Notes under the pieces: model-generated
Databases searched by the model: none
What the model saw: only the letters and a program-made list of their open reading frames with translations
What the model was told of the DNA's origin: nothing
Source: Persicaria tinctoria
Lineage: Eukaryota > Streptophyta > Magnoliopsida > Caryophyllales > Polygonaceae
Reading direction: 5' to 3'
Length of the DNA: 64,000 bases
Assembly (NCBI GenBank): GCA_037127255.1
Contig: JBANSL010000002.1
Location: 95,014,519 to 95,078,518, forward strand
Program-made: the position numbers and the translations under genes
Shown here: positions 34,873-45,616 of the stretch, piece by piece
Layout: every line of letters starts with the position of its first letter
Position numbering within the stretch: position 1 is the first letter of the stretch

Positions 34873-35030
34873 ACTTTTTTTTTAATTAGGTAAAAATCTG
34901 ATGCTAGACATATATGGACCTCGAAAGTCGACTTGTCGACAGACGAAAAACTGTCAAAAACAAATAAAAGTATGAAGATGGTGCAGCATACAGGCAAAAA
35001 CGCTCTATAAAGCGAAACTAAACCCAACTG
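34873..35030 (-). mobile_element. LINE 3' tail, opposite orientation
   Basis: A T run followed by AATTAGGTAAAAATCTGATG matches the tails at 18774 and 58988, read on the minus strand. It abuts the preceding LINE tail with about 10 bp between, so two LINE copies lie tail to tail. Right limit is unclear. Confidence 0.5.
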
Positions 35031-35366
35031 AGTATTAATACTGTATTAGGAGAGTCGGAGTACGTATCTTTTCTTATTTTTTAGGATTGGACCAGTGGCG
35101 GAGCCAGGATTCTCGGTCAGGGGGTGCTAAAAAAATTTCGTGAAATATTGTTTTTTGGTGTATACTTACTAAGAATATTTTTTAAAAAAATTATTGAAAA
35201 AACACTAAAATTGTTTTTTTTGAAAATGTTTTTTTTTTGTATTTAAATAGTGGAGAGTAACCAAAAAAATGTTTAATGTATAATTTAAACATAAATATGA
35301 TATTTTTTAAATAAATAGTTGATAGAAACAAAAAATATAGAGAGAAATGAAGAATAATTAATGTTA

Positions 35367-36602
35367 GAGTAAATTGTAACTAATATCCCAACCTTTAGGG
35401 ATAGTTGTTTTTAATATCCTGACCTTGTAAAATTCCACAAAATATCCTAACCTATATCATTAGTTGCAATTAACACCCTAAATGAGTTTCTTCAATTAAA
35501 AAATTACCCACATCATACAAAAATTACAAAAAATCACCTATATTCATAAAATATTTCCAATAAACTCCTAATATATTTTAAATTTTGAAATTAAAAAAAT
35601 CTCTTACAATTTAAGCCCACCCAACCTACCATACAAAAATAATTATAACATCTATATAAAATCTACTCCGTTAAAAATATAATATAATTATTTTAGCACT
35701 TACTCACTTAATATTTTAATATAATTACTCAAAATAATTAATTATTTATTTTAAAAATAATACTTTTACAAAAATAAATAAATGGTATGAGGTAATGAGA
35801 TGTGATAATCATTTGTAATGAATAGTTACATAATAAAAATATATTAAAAATAATATGGTAAACTTATTTTTTTACCATATTATTTTTAATATATTTTTAT
35901 TATATAATTATTTATTGAAAATGCTTATCATCTCTTTTACCATTCATTTTTTTAAATCTTATTTTATTTTTGTAAAACTATTGTGTTAAACATTTCTTAT
36001 AGAATCATTTTTTAATACAATGGAATTTATGTGTGTTACATTATAAGTTGTTATGTATTAGTTTTAGTATATATAACATAATAATAACAAAAAAAGACAA
36101 TATATATATCGTATATTCGTATCAAATAATATACAGGGAATATATAGATGTACAAATCGGCATGTATCGAGACAGACTTATATAAATTTAGATTTTAATT
36201 ATAATGTATGTTTTTAGATAAATAATTAATTATTTTGATTGATTTTATTAAAATTTTGAATGAGTAGACGCTAAAATAATTATATTATATTTTAAAGGTG
36301 TATATTCTATATATTTATTATAATTATTTTTGGATGATGGGTCGGGTAGGGGTTAAATTGTAAGAGATTTATTTAATTCTCATTTTTTTAAATGTATTAG
36401 GGGTTTATTGAAAATATTTTATGAATATGGGTGCTTTTTTGTAATTTTTGTTTGATGTGGGTAATTTTTTTAATTTAAAAAACTCATTTAGGGTGTCAAT
36501 TGCAACTAATGGTATAGGTTAGGATATTTTGTGAAATTTTACAAGGTTAGGGTATTGAAGACAACTATCCCTAAAGGTTGGGATATTAGTTGCAATTTAC
36601 CA
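35367..36602. mobile_element. Mutator-like foldback element, ATATCC-phrase family
   Basis: Long inverted arms (about 230 bp, beginning near GTAAATTGTAACTAATATCC) are flanked by a perfect 9-bp duplication TTAATGTTA (35358-35366, 36603-36611). Similarity between halves extends into the AT-rich core, so most of the 1,236 bp can fold. Same family as 43891-45010. Confidence 0.92.
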
Positions 36603-36716
36603 TTAATGTTATAGTAAAACAAATAAAAAGTTAAGGTGTTGAGAATTGAACCCAAAGACCTTTGAATTTTAATTCTCCTTCCATTTTTCATTCCTTACCA
36701 CTTGAGCTAGATAGGA

Positions 36717-37519
36717 CTAGACATGCGCAGACCTGGGCCAACTCGCCCGGGGAAAAAGACGGACTTGGGTAGAGTAATCGGCCCAAGCGGGCCGGCATGC
36801 CCGACCCGGTAGGCCCGCCAGACGGGCTTGGGCAGAGTATGAGGCCCAAGCGGGCCGATAGGCCCGACCCGGTATATATTAATATTATAATATTATACAT
36901 ATAATTATATATAATGATTTTTTCTTATCATAATACAAACTATATATATATATTTATAGTGTGTACAATTTTTTTTAACAATATATTTATATAGTGTGTG
37001 TATATACATTTATACGGTGCATGTTTATACAATATGTGAATATATATTTATATAGTGCATTATACAATATGTGAATATAGTGTGTGTATTTATACACTGT
37101 ATGTTTATACAGTGTGCATATATATATTTATACAGTGTGTACATTTTGTATATATATGTATATTTATACAATATGTGAATATAGTGTGTATTATATTATG
37201 TTACATATATATAAATATAAGAAAACCCATAATATATATATAGTATAGTATAGATTTATATGTGTTATGTCTTTAATTGACGTTGCTTATTGGATATTAG
37301 CTAGTTATGCTATCGGTAGGGTTCCCCGTCCCGAATCCCTTCCTAACGAAAAAAAGCCCGCTAGGCTCGGTGGGCGGCCCGGCCCGCCAATAAGGGCGGG
37401 CTTGGGCAAGGTAGTAGGCCTAAAAACCGGGCCTGACCCAAGCCCGGCCCGGTACAACGGGCATGTAAAATGCTAGCGGCCCGGCCCAAGCCGGTCCGAC
37501 CCGACCCATCCTCAGGTCT
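36717..37519. mobile_element. non-autonomous hAT-like element, GGCCCG-word family
   Basis: A perfect 8-bp duplication AGATAGGA (36709-36716, 37520-37527) brackets ends CTAGACATGCG / CCTCAGGTCT, which are only roughly complementary. Arms carry AAGCGGGCCGG and GGCCCGGCCCG words; the core is rich in TATATA and TATACAGTG repeats. 803 bp. Confidence 0.82.
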
Positions 37520-37737
37520 AGATAGGACACTTGTTTCAAATATCATTTAAATATGTTATATTACCATAAAAATGCTAAATATATGCATTTTTTTTTTCAT
37601 TTTTTTTACCGTGACCACCCCTAGTTCCGCCACTGGATTGGACACATATTAGAAAAATCATGTATATAACTACACCGTGTATATCTAGAGAAAATCCAGC
37701 GTAGGGTCAAGAAAGTTAATTAAAGGTTGAGATTTAT

Positions 37738-37895
37738 GCAGTTGACATGAAATTATTGAGGGTGTATTTTGTAACAACACTTCCAACTTCAATAGCACTG
37801 CAGTTGACATGAAATTATTAAGGGTGTATTTTGTAACAACACTTCCAACTTCAATATCACTTCCGTTGTGATTATTAAGGGTGTATTCTGTAAAA
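37738..37895. repeat. 62-bp tandem repeat, two full copies plus a partial
   Basis: A unit beginning GCAGTTGACATGAAATTATT starts at 37738 and again at 37800 with one difference in its first half; a degenerate third unit starts near 37862 (GTGATTATTAAGGGTGTATT). No gene association is seen. Confidence 0.85.
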
Positions 37896-37960
37896 ACATC
37901 TCTTAAAAGTTGATTTAATTCTATTAAAATTAATTTTATAATATCCGTCGAATGGTTTAG

Positions 37961-38173
37961 GGTATGTTTGACTAGGGATTGTGGGGATTGGGGAGATTGT
38001 AGAAAATGCATCGGATTGCGTGTAGTGGTGTGTTTGACATGAGATTAAAGGAATTGTCAATGGAGGATCAAGAGGATTATCCGACAATCATGTTTTTCGA
38101 GATTGAGATGACTATGATGAGGGATTATTGTTTTTTCCACCTACCCAGCAACAATTCCCATTTTGTCAAACAC
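37961..38173. mobile_element. possible Tourist-like MITE
   Basis: GGTATGTTTGACTAGGG at the left mirrors CCCATTTTGTCAAACACC at the right imperfectly. The target duplication is not clear. Confidence 0.4.
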
Positions 38174-38367
38174 CAACGAGATTATTTTTATAAAAATAAG
38201 CTCTATCTTAATAATCCACTTCATTAGGGTTGTTATATGAGCTGAACGCTCGGGATCGGCTTGAAAAAGGCTCAACTCGAGCTCGTTCACTTATCTAAAC
38301 TAGTCGAGCATAAATATGATTTTAAGCTTCGCCGAAAGCTCGACACATTCGATTGAAGCTCAAATAG

Positions 38368-38628
38368 TGTTATCCTACATTCACCTGCACTCACCTGCAC
38401 AAGATCACTCGGTCGAGTTTTATCATTGCTTAGTCGAGTTTTCTGTTATGTTAGATTGGGCAGCACGTGCCTATCACGTGAAGCTGTTAGTATTTATTCC
38501 CAGATTCAGTTGTAACCGAAACACTTTCTCTTCTTCTTCTCAATTCAATTTCAGAGCTTTTGGTTGTGGGTTTTAATGGCTTCCTTCTCCTTCCTCTAAT
38601 TCCGTTCTTCGATTCCCATATTGTGAAA
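38368..38628 (+). promoter_or_regulatory. 5' LTR with paired CACGTG G-boxes
   Basis: Two CACGTG motifs lie at 38464-38469 and 38475-38480, eleven bases apart, upstream of GTATTTATTC, a weak TATA-like stretch. G-boxes bind plant bZIP and bHLH factors (light, ABA, stress). Both are kept in the 3' LTR. Expression control is inference. Confidence 0.6.
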
Positions 38629-38746
38629 TGGTATCAGAGCTTCTGTAGCTCCAAATTCTCGTTCTGGTTGTCGAATCTGTTGGGACAATCGTCCGTTTTT
38701 CCGCTCGCAAAATCACTTTCTGCAAAATCCAATTCTTGGTTAAAGA

Positions 38747-41700
38747 ATGGATCCTCAAAATCCAAACGAAATCAATCTTCAAAACGAAGCAAATCAACAA
38801 AATCCAAATGATGTTCTGTACCTGCATCATTCAGATCACCCAAGCTACAACCTGTCTACGCAATTGCTGAGCGAGACGAACTACAACCATTGGAGCCGAG
38901 CTGTGGAGGTTTCGTTGGTTGCAAAGAACAAGATGGGGCTCGTCGATGGTAGCTATCCAGTTCCAGATCTTGGATCTCCGCAATATCCTCAATGGAAGAG
39001 ATGTAATGGAATGGTTGTCGCTTGGATTCTTCACTCGGTCGAGAAAGAAATTGCTGAGACACTGATCTACTTCAAAACTGCGCGTGAGATGTGGGTGGAG
39101 CTCAAGTTAAGATTTGGGTCTCCGAATTGCACACGACTCTATCAGGTACAGAAGGAGTTGTTTAATATTTCTTTGAGTGGTTCTTCGATATCTTCATACT
39201 TTACTAAATTCAAGAAGCTATGGGATGAGTACTTAGATCTTGTCGATATGCCTACTTGCACATCTTGTGGATCTGTCAATACTGTCTCTAAACTGCTTGC
39301 AAATCAGCAAGTCATTCAATTTCTTGTGGGATTGCCTGATTCCTACAATGGCATCCGAACCAATATCTTGTGTATAAAGCCTACTCCTACTATGGGGGAG
39401 GTCTATCGGATGCTTCTTGATGAAGAAAGTCAGAGGGGATTGAACAATGCCAGTTCAATCAATGAGAATGCAGCTGCATCCAATGCCTTCCAGAGGAATA
39501 ACCAGAATAATGGTAACAATGGTGGTCAGTTTTCTCGATTCAATGGGCAAAAAGGAGGCACTCAGTCAGGAAATCAGGGTTCTCAATCTTATAGCTCGTC
39601 TGGAAATCAGTCCAACAATCAGAACGGACCAAAGCCTAAAGGAAACTACTTCTGTGATCACTGCAAAGTTGCTGGGCATTCAATTAGCAGATGCTTCAAG
39701 ATCCACGGTTATCCACCAAATTTCAAAGGGGAAAAACCAAAAAGGTTTGCTGCAAATGTGTCTGTGGATGAAGCTTCTGAATCTGCTACAGCTCCAGCGT
39801 TGACAAAGGGGCAATATGATCAAATCTTGGCCTTCTTGAGTAAGCAAAGCAATGGTGAAGACAGTAATATGTTAGCAGGTAACAGTTTTTGTTTTGGTGT
39901 ACAAGGTAGTGTGTATAACTGGGTGATAGATAGTGGTGCCACTCATCACATTTGTCCTAACCTTTCCATGTTCAGTTCTTACAAAGTTTTCACTTTACCC
40001 AGTTATATCACTATCCCAAATGGTCATCAATCTAAAATCTGTCATACTGGTTCTATTTGTTTACAAAACAAAATTGTGCTTCATGATGTATTGCATGTTC
40101 CTGACTTTGCCTATAACTTGTTGTCTGTTAGGAAGTTTGTTCATGATTTAAAGGCTTATATGTTGTTTACACCATCTTGTTGTCTGATCCAGGACCCTTC
40201 CATGAACAAGCCACAGGTGCTTGGTGAGGTGTCCAATGGACTCTACTTGACTTCTTTGGATTCCAGTCGTGACAATGTTGATAGAACTGCTTCTAGGATC
40301 TTGTCTTCAGCTGTGAATGATGATCTTGCTGGAAATTTGTGTAATTCTCATGCTTTAAGTGCAGTTTCTCTGGAGATGTGGCACTGCAGATTGGGCCATG
40401 TCCCATTTGATCAAATGTTTCATTTCAGTTTTCTTAAGGATCTAACTAGGAATTCTAAACCTCATGTATGTCATGTTTGTCCTCGTGCTAGACAGCACAG
40501 GAACTCTTTTCCTGTTAGTTCAATAAAGTCTTTGCACTGTTTTGAATTGTTACATGTGGATATATGGGGACCTTATAAGGTTCCAACTCATAATGGCTTT
40601 AAGTACTTTCTTACAATTGTGGATGATTTCTCACGAGCAACTTGGACTCACCTTGTTGCTACTAAGAGTACTGTATTTTCTATATTGAAGACTTTTGTTC
40701 AGTTTGTTTTTACTCAATTCAATGCTACTGTTAAGATCATAAGGACAGACAATGGGAGTGAGTTTTGCAGTTCTGAAGCTCAACATTTCTACTCAAAGAA
40801 AGGGATTCATCATCAAACTACTTGTGTGTACACTCCCCAACAGAATGGGGTGGTTGAACGCAAGCACAAGCATTTGTTAGAAACAGCTAGAGCTCTCTTA
40901 TTCCAGTCCAAACTTCCAGTCAAATATTGGGGTGAATGTCTTCTAACTGCCACTCATCTTATTAACAGGTTTCCTTTAACTTCTCTTCAGTACAGAACTC
41001 CTTATGAACTTTTATTCAATGCATCTCCTGACTATTCAGCTTTAAGGTCTTTTGGATGTTTATGTTTTGTGAGCACTTTGAAGTCTGACAGATCAAAGTT
41101 TGACCCTAGAAGTTTACCCTGTGTGTTTATTGGATATCCACACGGGAAGAAAGGGTATAAGGTGCTTGATTTGGCATCTCACAAAATTTTTGTCTCTAGA
41201 GATGTCAAATTTTATGAACACCAGTTCCCATTGCACAAAGTCAACTTTGAAACACAGTCACCACTTCCTAATATCATCACTGATTTGCCTGAGCATATTT
41301 TTTTTCCTAATGCTCAAATCACTACAGAGAATTTTGCTCCACAGGATAATTCAGGTCCTGATCTTGTGACTGAGCAATATCTCATACCACATGCTCCTCA
41401 TGTTTCACAGACTTCACAGGGTTTGAGGAGATCCACAAGAACTGTCAGAGCACCAGCTCACCTGCAAGACTATATATGCAATTTTGGTTCTCACCAAGAA
41501 CAATTTCCACTCATATCTGGTTTCACTGATTCTTTTCTTTGCCTTTCAGCTACATTACCTAGCACAGATACATTAATTGAGCCTAGATCCTTCACAAAGG
41601 CATCTAAAGATCCTAAATGGATTGAGGCCATGGATAAAGAAATTGATGCTCTTGAAACTAACAAGACTTGGATTTTAGTTGATCTTCCTGCAGGAAAGCA

Positions 41701-43117
41701 ACCCATTGGATGCAAATGGGTTTACAAAATCAAGCTCAAAGCAGATGGATCCATTGAAAGATACAAAGCCCGACTTGTAGCCAAAGGATATACTCAACAA
41801 TATGGGATTGATTATGATGAAACTTTTTCCCCAGTGGTAAAGTTGTCTACTGTAAGAGTTATACTCTCCATTGCTCTAAATAAAGGTTGGGATTTGTTTC
41901 AATTGGATGTCAATAATGCATTTCTTCATGGAGATCTCCATGAAGAAGTGTATATGACTATGCCTCAAGGTGTTTCTAACCCATCTAATAAAGTTTGCCT
42001 TTTGAAAAAATCTTTATATGGGTTAAAACAAGCTGCAAGGCAATGGTTTAATAAACTATACATTACCTTACTGGATTTTGGTTTTACTCAGTCAAAGTAT
42101 GATCCTTCTTTATTTCTTTCACACAATAATGGTCATTTGACAATTGCTGCTATATATGTAGATGACATTATCCTCACAGGTTCTGATGTCACTCAAATCA
42201 CAGCTCTGAAGAGTCACCTACATGACCTCTTCAAGATTAAGGATTTAGGGAGACTCAACTATTTTCTGGGTATACAGGTTACACACAGTGATGACTGCAT
42301 TGTGTTGAGTCAAAGGAAATTCTGTTCAGAGATCATCAAAGAAGCAAAGCTAGAGGATAACAAGACCTGTGTCACACCACTTCCTATAAATTTCAAATTA
42401 CATTCTTCTGATCATAATGCTTTAATATCTGATCCTACTTTATACAGAAGTTTAGTTGGAAAATTGAGCTACTTAACCAATACAAGGCCAGATATCTCTT
42501 TTTCTATACAGGTTCTAAGTCAATTCTTACAGGCTCCAGACAGCAATCATCTAGATGCTCTCCACCATCTTATCAGATATGTCAAAGGCACAATGAACTA
42601 TGGGATCAAGTTACAGAAAGGGACCTCCATCAAGTTACAGGCCTTCTCAGATAGTGATTGGGCGTCTTGCCCCATTTCAAGGAGATCAGTCATTGGATTT
42701 GTGGTGTTATATGGCAGCAATCCCATTTCATGGAAGTCCAAGAAACAGGCAACAGTTTCAAGAAGCTCCTCTGAGGCTGAGTACAGGGCTATGAGCCAAG
42801 CAGCTGCTGAAGTAACTTGGTTGGTTAACTTGTTGACTGAATTGGGAGAATCTGATCTCAGGCCAGTCACTCTCAACTGTGACAATAAATCAGCTCTCCA
42901 GATTGCAAGAAATCCGGTATTTCACGAGAGGACAAAGCACATTGACATAGATTGCCACTTTACTCGTGAAAAAGTGTTGGAAGGACTGCTACAACTCAGC
43001 TATCTTCCTACTGAAAATCAACTTGCAGATGTACTCACCAAGATCATTCCTGTTGTGCATCACAAAGAGCTTCTTTCCAAACTGGGCATGGACCTTGAAG
43101 ACCATCCTCCAGTTTGA
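38747..43117 (+). CDS. Copia gag-pol polyprotein, full length
   Basis: 1,456 aa, no interruption. The first ATG after the primer-binding site gives MDPQNPNEIN. Gag (about 1-290) carries YNHWSRAV and WVELKLRFG, as in plant Copia gag. A zinc knuckle CDHCKVAGHSISRC lies at about 302. Protease active site WVIDSGATHH about 392-400. Pre-integrase block WHCRLGHVPF and CHVCPRARQHR; integrase HVDIWGP, TDNGSEF, PQQNGVVERKHK (about 600-705). Reverse transcriptase YKARLVAKGYTQ and YVDDIILTG (about 1136). RNase H SRSSSEAEYRAM near 1340; C-terminus DLEDHPPV. All catalytic motifs are present, so this copy could be autonomous. It inserted into an older hAT-like element. Confidence 0.97.
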   Translation: MDPQNPNEINLQNEANQQNPNDVLYLHHSDHPSYNLSTQLLSETNYNHWSRAVEVSLVAKNKMGLVDGSYPVPDLGSPQYPQWKRCNGMVVAWILHSVEKEIAETLIYFKTAREMWVELKLRFGSPNCTRLYQVQKELFNISLSGSSISSYFTKFKKLWDEYLDLVDMPTCTSCGSVNTVSKLLANQQVIQFLVGLPDSYNGIRTNILCIKPTPTMGEVYRMLLDEESQRGLNNASSINENAAASNAFQRNNQNNGNNGGQFSRFNGQKGGTQSGNQGSQSYSSSGNQSNNQNGPKPKGNYFCDHCKVAGHSISRCFKIHGYPPNFKGEKPKRFAANVSVDEASESATAPALTKGQYDQILAFLSKQSNGEDSNMLAGNSFCFGVQGSVYNWVIDSGATHHICPNLSMFSSYKVFTLPSYITIPNGHQSKICHTGSICLQNKIVLHDVLHVPDFAYNLLSVRKFVHDLKAYMLFTPSCCLIQDPSMNKPQVLGEVSNGLYLTSLDSSRDNVDRTASRILSSAVNDDLAGNLCNSHALSAVSLEMWHCRLGHVPFDQMFHFSFLKDLTRNSKPHVCHVCPRARQHRNSFPVSSIKSLHCFELLHVDIWGPYKVPTHNGFKYFLTIVDDFSRATWTHLVATKSTVFSILKTFVQFVFTQFNATVKIIRTDNGSEFCSSEAQHFYSKKGIHHQTTCVYTPQQNGVVERKHKHLLETARALLFQSKLPVKYWGECLLTATHLINRFPLTSLQYRTPYELLFNASPDYSALRSFGCLCFVSTLKSDRSKFDPRSLPCVFIGYPHGKKGYKVLDLASHKIFVSRDVKFYEHQFPLHKVNFETQSPLPNIITDLPEHIFFPNAQITTENFAPQDNSGPDLVTEQYLIPHAPHVSQTSQGLRRSTRTVRAPAHLQDYICNFGSHQEQFPLISGFTDSFLCLSATLPSTDTLIEPRSFTKASKDPKWIEAMDKEIDALETNKTWILVDLPAGKQPIGCKWVYKIKLKADGSIERYKARLVAKGYTQQYGIDYDETFSPVVKLSTVRVILSIALNKGWDLFQLDVNNAFLHGDLHEEVYMTMPQGVSNPSNKVCLLKKSLYGLKQAARQWFNKLYITLLDFGFTQSKYDPSLFLSHNNGHLTIAAIYVDDIILTGSDVTQITALKSHLHDLFKIKDLGRLNYFLGIQVTHSDDCIVLSQRKFCSEIIKEAKLEDNKTCVTPLPINFKLHSSDHNALISDPTLYRSLVGKLSYLTNTRPDISFSIQVLSQFLQAPDSNHLDALHHLIRYVKGTMNYGIKLQKGTSIKLQAFSDSDWASCPISRRSVIGFVVLYGSNPISWKSKKQATVSRSSSEAEYRAMSQAAAEVTWLVNLLTELGESDLRPVTLNCDNKSALQIARNPVFHERTKHIDIDCHFTREKVLEGLLQLSYLPTENQLADVLTKIIPVVHHKELLSKLGMDLEDHPPV

Positions 43118-43890
43118 GGGGGGATGTTATCCTACATTCACCTGCACTCACCTGCACAAGATCACTCGGTCGAGTTTTATCATTGCTTAGTCGAGTTTTC
43201 TGTTATGTTAGATTGGGCAACACGTGCCTATCACGTGAAGCTGTTAGTATTTATTCCCAGATTCAGTTGTAACCGAAACACTTTCTCTTCTTCTTCTCAA
43301 TTCAATTTCAGAGCTTTTGGTTGTGGGTTTTAATGGCTTCCTTCTCCTTCCTCTAATTCCGTTCTTCGATTCCCATATTGTGAAAAATAGCTCAAATTTT
43401 ATGGAATTTCTAAAATTTCCTTTAAGTTAATATGTTATAAGTTATAACCAATAACTGCTTAAAACTATATATAAAAAAAAACTCGGTTCGAGCTCGTTCA
43501 TTTCCTGAACAAGCCAAGCTTGAAAAAAAAAAACTCGTTTAAAATTTGGGCTCGGCTCGGCTCGAACTCGTTTAACAAACGAACCAAGGTTAAAAATGCC
43601 AATCTCGACTCGTTCGGATGGAAAAAAAACTCGTATACAGGTTGAGATCTCCTAGTTCGCAATTACGATCCATTATATAATCCATATCGCTTGATTGGAT
43701 GTGCCGACTTATTTTCTTAATAAATGAGGTAGTTTTTAAATTGTTTTCCACGAATAAAAAAGGCTAACTATAAAAGTACCCATATGCTTCATCCCTAAAA
43801 AAAGATCCACTACCAAATTTGTTACTCATTTGTATTTTTTTGGTTGTTTTTGTTACGGGAAAGCTAAAAACAATGAACCTCTTTTTTAAA

Positions 43891-45010
43891 GGGTTAATTG
43901 TGCTAAATATCCTGACCTTTATGGATAGTTGCGTTTAATATCCCGACCTTGTAAGATTTCACGAAATATCCCGACCTTTGGTGTTAGTTGCGCTCTCTAC
44001 CCTAGATAGATTTCTTAAATTAAAAAATTACATAAATAATGGAAAAATTACACAAAATCACCCATATTCATAAAATATTTTCAATAAACCCCTAATATAT
44101 TTAAAATCCCCCCCCCCCCAAAAAAAAACCAAAAATCATTTCTAATAGATAACATCTACTCCCATAATTATTATAATTATTGAAAATAAATAATTTTTTT
44201 TTTCATAATATGTGTTATAAAAAAAATCTATGTTTATATATATCGATCTATAAATGTGGATTTGTACATATATTCTCTATTTATTATTTTATATATATAT
44301 ATATATTCTTTTTGGTCCATATTATTTTATATACACTAAAACTAATACATAACATCTTATATGGAAACTTGTGATTGAATCTTAAGAAAATATTTCTCAT
44401 CTAAATTCCACAGCATTAAAAAAGGATTCTATAAAAAAAATGCTAACTATACATATATGAAATATAATACTTTAAAAAAATAAAAAAAAAAAATTTAAAA
44501 AAAAGAAATAGTAAAATACGGAGTATATGATAACTATTTATAATTAATAAAGATATGATAAACATATATTAAAAATAGGAAAATTGGGTATATACTCATG
44601 GAAACTTGATTAATTGGGCATATAATATGATACTTACATATTAATCTTACGTAAATTATAACTATGGCTTTATAAAATAAATTTTTAAAGAATATAAGAT
44701 ATAATAAGAAACAAGTTTATTTTTAAATAATCGATCTTATTTTAATTTTTTCAAGCACGCATTTTTATATGTTTGGTATAAATTTCCTTTTTAATTTGAT
44801 TAAAATAGGGATTATTGAATTTTTTTAATAAAAATATGGGTGCTTTTGTGTAATTTTTCCATTATTTGTGTAATTTTTTAATTTAAGAAATCTATCTAGG
44901 ATAGAGAGCGCAACTAACTCCAAAGATCAGGATATTTCATGAAATCTTACAAGGTCGGGATATTAAGCGCAACTATATACAAAGGTCAGGGTACTTAGCG
45001 CAATTAACCC
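43891..45010. mobile_element. Mutator-like foldback element, ATATCC-phrase family
   Basis: Ends GGGTTAATTGTGCTAAATAT and the mirrored CGCAATTAACCC are flanked by a 9-bp duplication TTTTTTAAA (43882-43890, 45011-45019). Arms of about 200 bp repeat the phrase AATATCC(C/T)GACCTT. A C run (44107-44117) lies inside the left arm. Same family as 35367-36602, clearly diverged. Confidence 0.9.
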
Positions 45011-45174
45011 TTTTTTAAATTATTTTTTTAATTATGAGGTGGGACCGCTTGTGGGTTTGTGGGTCTGTAAGGCACTAAGCTCCGCGATAAGTTGCGGACC
45101 CATTAGTGGTGTATCTAGTAAAAATTACCGGTGTATTTAACAACTATCTTTTCTTAAGAAAAATAACGTTCCGG

Positions 45175-45320
45175 CTATATACACCGCAAATCATGCACGT
45201 CCTTAAGGACGTGCATGCTTAAAAGGCTTGCATGTCCTTAAGTACGTGCAATATTAGACACAAGGCTTGCACGTACTTAAGGACGTACAATATTAACCTT
45301 GTGATTTGCGGTGTATATAG
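45175..45320. mobile_element. 146-bp MITE-like palindrome cluster
   Basis: The perfect 19-bp terminal inverted repeats are CTATATACACCGCAAATCA at both ends. Inside are a 20-bp perfect palindrome GCACGTCCTTAAGGACGTGC (45196-45215) and two near copies of it. It lies about 300 bp upstream of the PAM16 start codon. Confidence 0.75.
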
Positions 45321-45616
45321 CAACACCCAAAAATAAATACGGAGTAAATAAAAGAGTAGACCCGGGTTGATACGAACCGGATGCACGGTTCAAAGAATAC
45401 GAGTTCAGTTTCTGGAACCCCCTCGAAAGCTCGAAAGCATCCCCCATTTCAGTTTTGCCCTCGCCGTTCTACCGACCTCCAACGCCCTCCATTTCCTCTT
45501 CCTTCGTCGTCCTCCTTTTTCCACTTCCGAGCCTCCGATTCCATCATCCTCTCTCCTGCAAGGGTGATTTGGGAGCAGATAGCGAACAAAGTTTGGTTTT
45601 TGAACGGTTTGAAATC

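Larger units (their letters stand above)
35093..37635. mobile_element. hAT element without transposase, nested host of two insertions
   Basis: Ends CAGTGGCGGAGCCAGG and CTAGTTCCGCCACTG are inverted, with a perfect 8-bp duplication GATTGGAC (35085-35092, 37636-37643). Inside are a Mutator-like element (35367-36602) and a GGCCCG-word hAT-like element (36717-37519), both with their own perfect duplications. No open frame with transposase features remains. Confidence 0.93.
38368..43385 (+). mobile_element. complete, young Copia LTR retrotransposon
   Basis: The 261-bp LTRs at 38368-38628 and 43125-43385 begin TGTTATCC and end TGTGAAA and differ at one base (38463 G, A in the 3' copy). A perfect 5-bp duplication AATAG flanks it (38363-38367, 43386-43390). 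The primer-binding site TGGTATCAGAGC (38629-38640) matches initiator tRNA-Met and directly follows the 5' LTR; a polypurine tract (GAGGGGGGA, 43116-43124) precedes the 3' LTR. The single long frame is intact. 5,018 bp. Confidence 0.97.
38224..43630. mobile_element. hAT-like element (GAGCTCG-word) interrupted by Copia
   Basis: TAGGGTTGTTATATGAGCTG at 38224 matches the right end of the 4857-5234 element, in inverse orientation. After the Copia insertion, 43391-43630 continues with CTCGGTTCGAGCTCGTTC and GGCTCGGCTCGGCTCG words. The far terminal repeat is degraded, so the right limit is approximate. Confidence 0.75.

Noticed and set aside
38316..38576. Frame repeated at 43124-43333
   Set aside because: Both are translations of the Copia LTRs, not genes.
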